Source: Clostridium frigoris (GTDB lineage Bacteria; Bacillota; Clostridia; Clostridiales; Clostridiaceae). From it: a DNA stretch of 64,000 bases. Location of the stretch: NCBI RefSeq assembly GCF_018861865.1, contig NZ_JAHLDV010000008.1:1-64000 (forward strand), in the 5' to 3' direction. Under the pieces are notes generated by a model, which saw only the letters and a program-made list of their open reading frames with translations, searched no databases and was not told the DNA's origin. Positions 61,790 to 64,000 of the stretch are shown piece after piece; the stretch's first letter is position 1; each line of letters begins with the position of its first letter. The position numbers and the translations under genes were made by a program.

Positions 61790-62554
61790 TTATTTTGTTT
61801 TTCCAGGTTGGTATTTATCATATTTTACATATTTCGCAGGATCGATATTCGAATTGTTTTGCAAAACTTCAAAATGTAAATGAGAACCATATACTTCTTT
61901 ATATGAATTTAAACTAGTGTTTCCCACTGTACCAATTTGCTGTTTGCTGCTTACTTTATCACCCTTTTTTACTAATATTTCTTCATTTAAACTAGTATAT
62001 TTAGTAACCAGGCCATTTTGATGATCTATTACAACCATCTTTCCATTTTGACCTGCAACATCAGTACCAACTTCTTTAACTATTCCGTCCATTACCGCAA
62101 CTACAGGTTCACCTGTTTTAGCTTGGATATCAATTCCTAAATTTGTTCTATAGCTTGCATCAGTCTTGAACACTACTGAATCAATTTCTTTTGAATATGC
62201 TCTTGCGAGTAGCCCATTAGCTACTGGATTTGCAAATTGAGCATTAACTGAACTAGAAACTGCAGCGGTTGCTACATTTTTCGTGTTAGGTACCGGTTTA
62301 AGTTCTTTAGTCTTAGCTATATTTTCTTTTTTCACTTGAAGAGCACCATCATATTCCTTTTGGTTCACTTTAGCTACATTACTTGCATTAGCTTGTTCTT
62401 TTTGTACTGCTTCCTGAGTACTTGTAATTTTCTTGTTGTTATTTGCTGTTATAGATGCCACTGTAGCTACTATACATAAACATACAAATAAAATTACGTA
62501 GAAGCCCTCCTTCTTGAAAAAGTTTAACGCCTTATTGTTTGAGTTTTTATCCAT
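61790..62554 (-). CDS. spoIIQ: SpoIIQ-like M23 peptidase-fold protein
   Basis: 254 residues. A short cytoplasmic N-terminus precedes one membrane helix (about 17-37, GFYVILFVCLCIVATVASIT), a coiled linker and an M23 (LytM) domain (about 125-235). The second zinc motif is intact (SHLHFEV, His225 and His227), but the first HxxxD motif reads NLGID (138-142), so the zinc-ligand histidine is Asn. Such a protein would be a structural partner of SpoIIIAH in the channel between forespore and mother cell rather than an active hydrolase. ATG 62554 follows GGAGG; an upstream ATG at 62584 lacks a site. Assignment depends on the sporulation context. Confidence 0.82.
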   Translation of the reverse strand: MDKNSNNKALNFFKKEGFYVILFVCLCIVATVASITANNNKKITSTQEAVQKEQANASNVAKVNQKEYDGALQVKKENIAKTKELKPVPNTKNVATAAVSSSVNAQFANPVANGLLARAYSKEIDSVVFKTDASYRTNLGIDIQAKTGEPVVAVMDGIVKEVGTDVAGQNGKMVVIDHQNGLVTKYTSLNEEILVKKGDKVSSKQQIGTVGNTSLNSYKEVYGSHLHFEVLQNNSNIDPAKYVKYDKYQPGKTK

Positions 62555-62710
62555 ACAAACACCTCCATTTGTATTTTTGTCCATAATTTAATAAAACATA
62601 CATTTTTTATTAAATTATTTTACTTTTATTTAATATTTTAGATGTTTAATCCTTTTATAAATCAAGATATTACCATTTCCTGATTTAAATATTTAAAATT
62701 TTATTTAAAT

Positions 62711-62728
62711 ATGTGGATTTATCCACAT
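62711..62728. promoter_or_regulatory. Palindrome containing a consensus DnaA box
   Basis: ATGTGGATTTATCCACAT is an 8-2-8 palindrome. Its right half contains TTATCCACA (62719-62727), the perfect DnaA box; the left half, read in reverse, has one difference (AAATCCACA). It lies between spoIID and the spoIIQ-like gene, upstream of the latter on the minus strand. Confidence 0.55.
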
Positions 62729-62736
62729 AAAATTTT

Positions 62737-62771
62737 AGGCCGGTTAAACCTCTATATAGGATAACCAGCCT
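62737..62771 (-). terminator. Terminator of spoIID
   Basis: AGGC-GGTTA (62737-62746) pairs with TAACC-GCCT (62762-62771) across one C-A mismatch. A moderately T-rich run follows on the minus strand, about 15 bases past the spoIID stop. Confidence 0.7.
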
Positions 62772-62786
62772 TATTTATATGATTTT

Positions 62787-63845
62787 TTATTTAGATATGG
62801 CAGTGCCTTGATAATAATGAGTTAAAATATCAATATAATTTTCTCCTTTTTTCGCCATAGCATCTGCGCCATATTGACTCATTCCCACATCATGACCGTA
62901 TCCACTACAATCTATTTCTAAACTACTTGAATTAAACTTTATTATAAAATTTGATGATTTTAAACCAAGCATTGTTCTAAATTTACTTCCTGTCATAGTT
63001 ATGCTTCCTACCTTAATGTTCTTAACACTTCCAGCCTGAGTTCTATCAATTATTATTACCTGATTTCTAATGTTAGAAGCGTATACTCTCGCATTGTAGT
63101 AATTGTTGTTTATAATTTGACTTAACTCTTTATAATTAAAAGTTTTGCTACTTTTAGTATTTTTTAATTTTTCTTCGCCCGGGCTTTCTACACTCCTTAA
63201 ATAAGGCACACTCGTAGTGAATACATCCTCAGAATTTTCTGTTTTACCACTACTTGTAGAAAAATAATATGGCTCCATTACCAAGTTATCATTATATGTT
63301 AAAACTTCACCTGCCGTTGCTTCAACTGCATTCTTAATCTTATTCCAATATCCCTCACCTTTAACTCTTCCCCATACTTTTATACGTTCATTTTTGGTCA
63401 TATAAACTTGGCAGTGAACTGTATCACATACATCAGCTCCTTTTCCGTTTTTACATCCTGCTCCACCTAATTGAGCAACATGAGCTAAAGCATAAGTTCT
63501 CGCAGCCACTGCTTGAGCTTTTATTGCTTCTATCTCAAAACCAACAGGCATTTCCGATGCTACAACCCCAGTGACATAATCTTCTAAATTAACTTCTTTT
63601 ATAGTGTTTTCCTTTGTAATAAACACCTTAACTTTAGTAACCTTTGGCATTAAATCATATTTTATAACGCTTTTATTATCTACTGATTTAATTACAGTGC
63701 TTTTATTTTCATCTTTGTGTATATTTATATTTTTATTATTTCCAACCCCCACTATTAACAAAGAAGTTATAATTATAAACGCAATAAATGCAATGATTAA
63801 TATAAAAATATTTTTTAAATGTATTGTACTAAAAACTTTTCTCAT
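62787..63845 (-). CDS. spoIID: Stage II sporulation protein D (septal peptidoglycan lytic enzyme)
   Basis: 352 residues. One N-terminal membrane helix (about 11-33) precedes the SpoIID catalytic domain: LEDYVTGVVASEMPVGFEIE (with the catalytic Glu in ASEMP), AIKAQAVAARTYALAHV, cysteines in CDTVHCQVY, FSTSSGKTENSEDVF, and the C-terminal GYGHDVGMSQYGADAMAKKG. In the mother cell it thins the septal wall during engulfment together with SpoIIP and SpoIIM. ATG 63845 follows GAGGGAG; a longer frame to 63902 has no site. It is the first gene of the sporulation block, which is probably read as separate transcripts. Confidence 0.96.
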   Translation of the reverse strand: MRKVFSTIHLKNIFILIIAFIAFIIITSLLIVGVGNNKNINIHKDENKSTVIKSVDNKSVIKYDLMPKVTKVKVFITKENTIKEVNLEDYVTGVVASEMPVGFEIEAIKAQAVAARTYALAHVAQLGGAGCKNGKGADVCDTVHCQVYMTKNERIKVWGRVKGEGYWNKIKNAVEATAGEVLTYNDNLVMEPYYFSTSSGKTENSEDVFTTSVPYLRSVESPGEEKLKNTKSSKTFNYKELSQIINNNYYNARVYASNIRNQVIIIDRTQAGSVKNIKVGSITMTGSKFRTMLGLKSSNFIIKFNSSSLEIDCSGYGHDVGMSQYGADAMAKKGENYIDILTHYYQGTAISK

Positions 63846-64000
63846 TTTTTTCTCCCTCTCGTTATAAACAAGTTTTACTCTATACATATTAAATAAATAC
63901 AAAAAGTATTACTTTTTAAATCCGTTGAACCTAGATCGGATAATAAACCTTATAGAATTTTAAATAACATTATAAAAAAATCGGAATATATGGTTATCTT
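63846..64000. other. Upstream region of spoIID
   Basis: AT-rich and presumably holds the spoIID promoter. I see no gene and no convincing sigma-E promoter in the visible part. Confidence 0.4.

Overview
The window is a low-GC Clostridium (sensu stricto-like) chromosome segment. The evidence is a butyrate-pathway crt-bcd pair beside rex, mother-cell and forespore sporulation genes (spoIID, a spoIIQ-type M23 gene, spoIIID, mbl, yyaC), T-box, SAM-I, FMN and raiA leader RNAs of Firmicutes type, and strong AGGAGG ribosome binding sites. GTG and TTG starts are common. I see no phage, IS element, CRISPR array or rRNA; it reads as core chromosome with several accessory insertions.

Layout. 0-2 kb: 3' part of rex, then crt and the start of bcd, with a Rex operator and promoter ahead of crt. 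2-12 kb: an ABC-F protein, a spore-type M14 peptidase, lysine 2,3-aminomutase, four poorly characterised small or membrane proteins, a YoaK-type protein and tsaD. 12-15 kb: RusA-like nuclease, ilvE, and a glycogen phosphorylase whose promoter overlaps a catabolite-response (cre) site. 15.6-22.6 kb: a six-gene operon for a membrane complex related to complex I and group 4 hydrogenases. Its large subunit has lost all four nickel-ligand cysteines, and its small subunit is fused to a two-cluster ferredoxin. 22.9-36 kb: lemA/TPM pair, a tandem-duplicated MarR protein, class 3 fructose bisphosphatase, HtrA, pepT, nth, plsC, queG, and cysK-cysE under a cysteine T-box. 36-47 kb: a lone FAD oxidoreductase, two tRNA-Trp genes, tsaE-tsaB-rimI, FMN riboswitch-ribU, tex, an M28 peptidase, an unusually short T-box before proS, and a TetR regulator. 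47-56 kb: prfB with programmed frameshift, secA, hpf, raiA RNA with its own promoter, comFC, a degenerate comFA-like gene, and recD2. 56-64 kb: SAM-I riboswitch-metK, a tRNA cluster with a duplicated Thr-Tyr pair, yyaC, and mbl-spoIIID-spoIIQ-spoIID.

How the genes fit together. Redox state (Rex) is wired to butyryl-CoA formation. Carbon status (CcpA) is probably wired to glycogen breakdown. Uncharged tRNA controls cysteine synthesis and prolyl-tRNA synthetase. The hydrogenase-like operon keeps its ion-pumping and Fe-S parts but not its Ni site, and has a promoter bracketed by a 13-bp inverted repeat; it is the strongest candidate here for an undescribed energy-coupling system. The hpf-raiA-comFC-recD2 block joins ribosome hibernation, a structured RNA of poorly understood function and DNA-processing genes.

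Start codons were chosen by ribosome-binding-site spacing where the longest frame was implausible. All family assignments are from motif recognition by eye; no database search was run.
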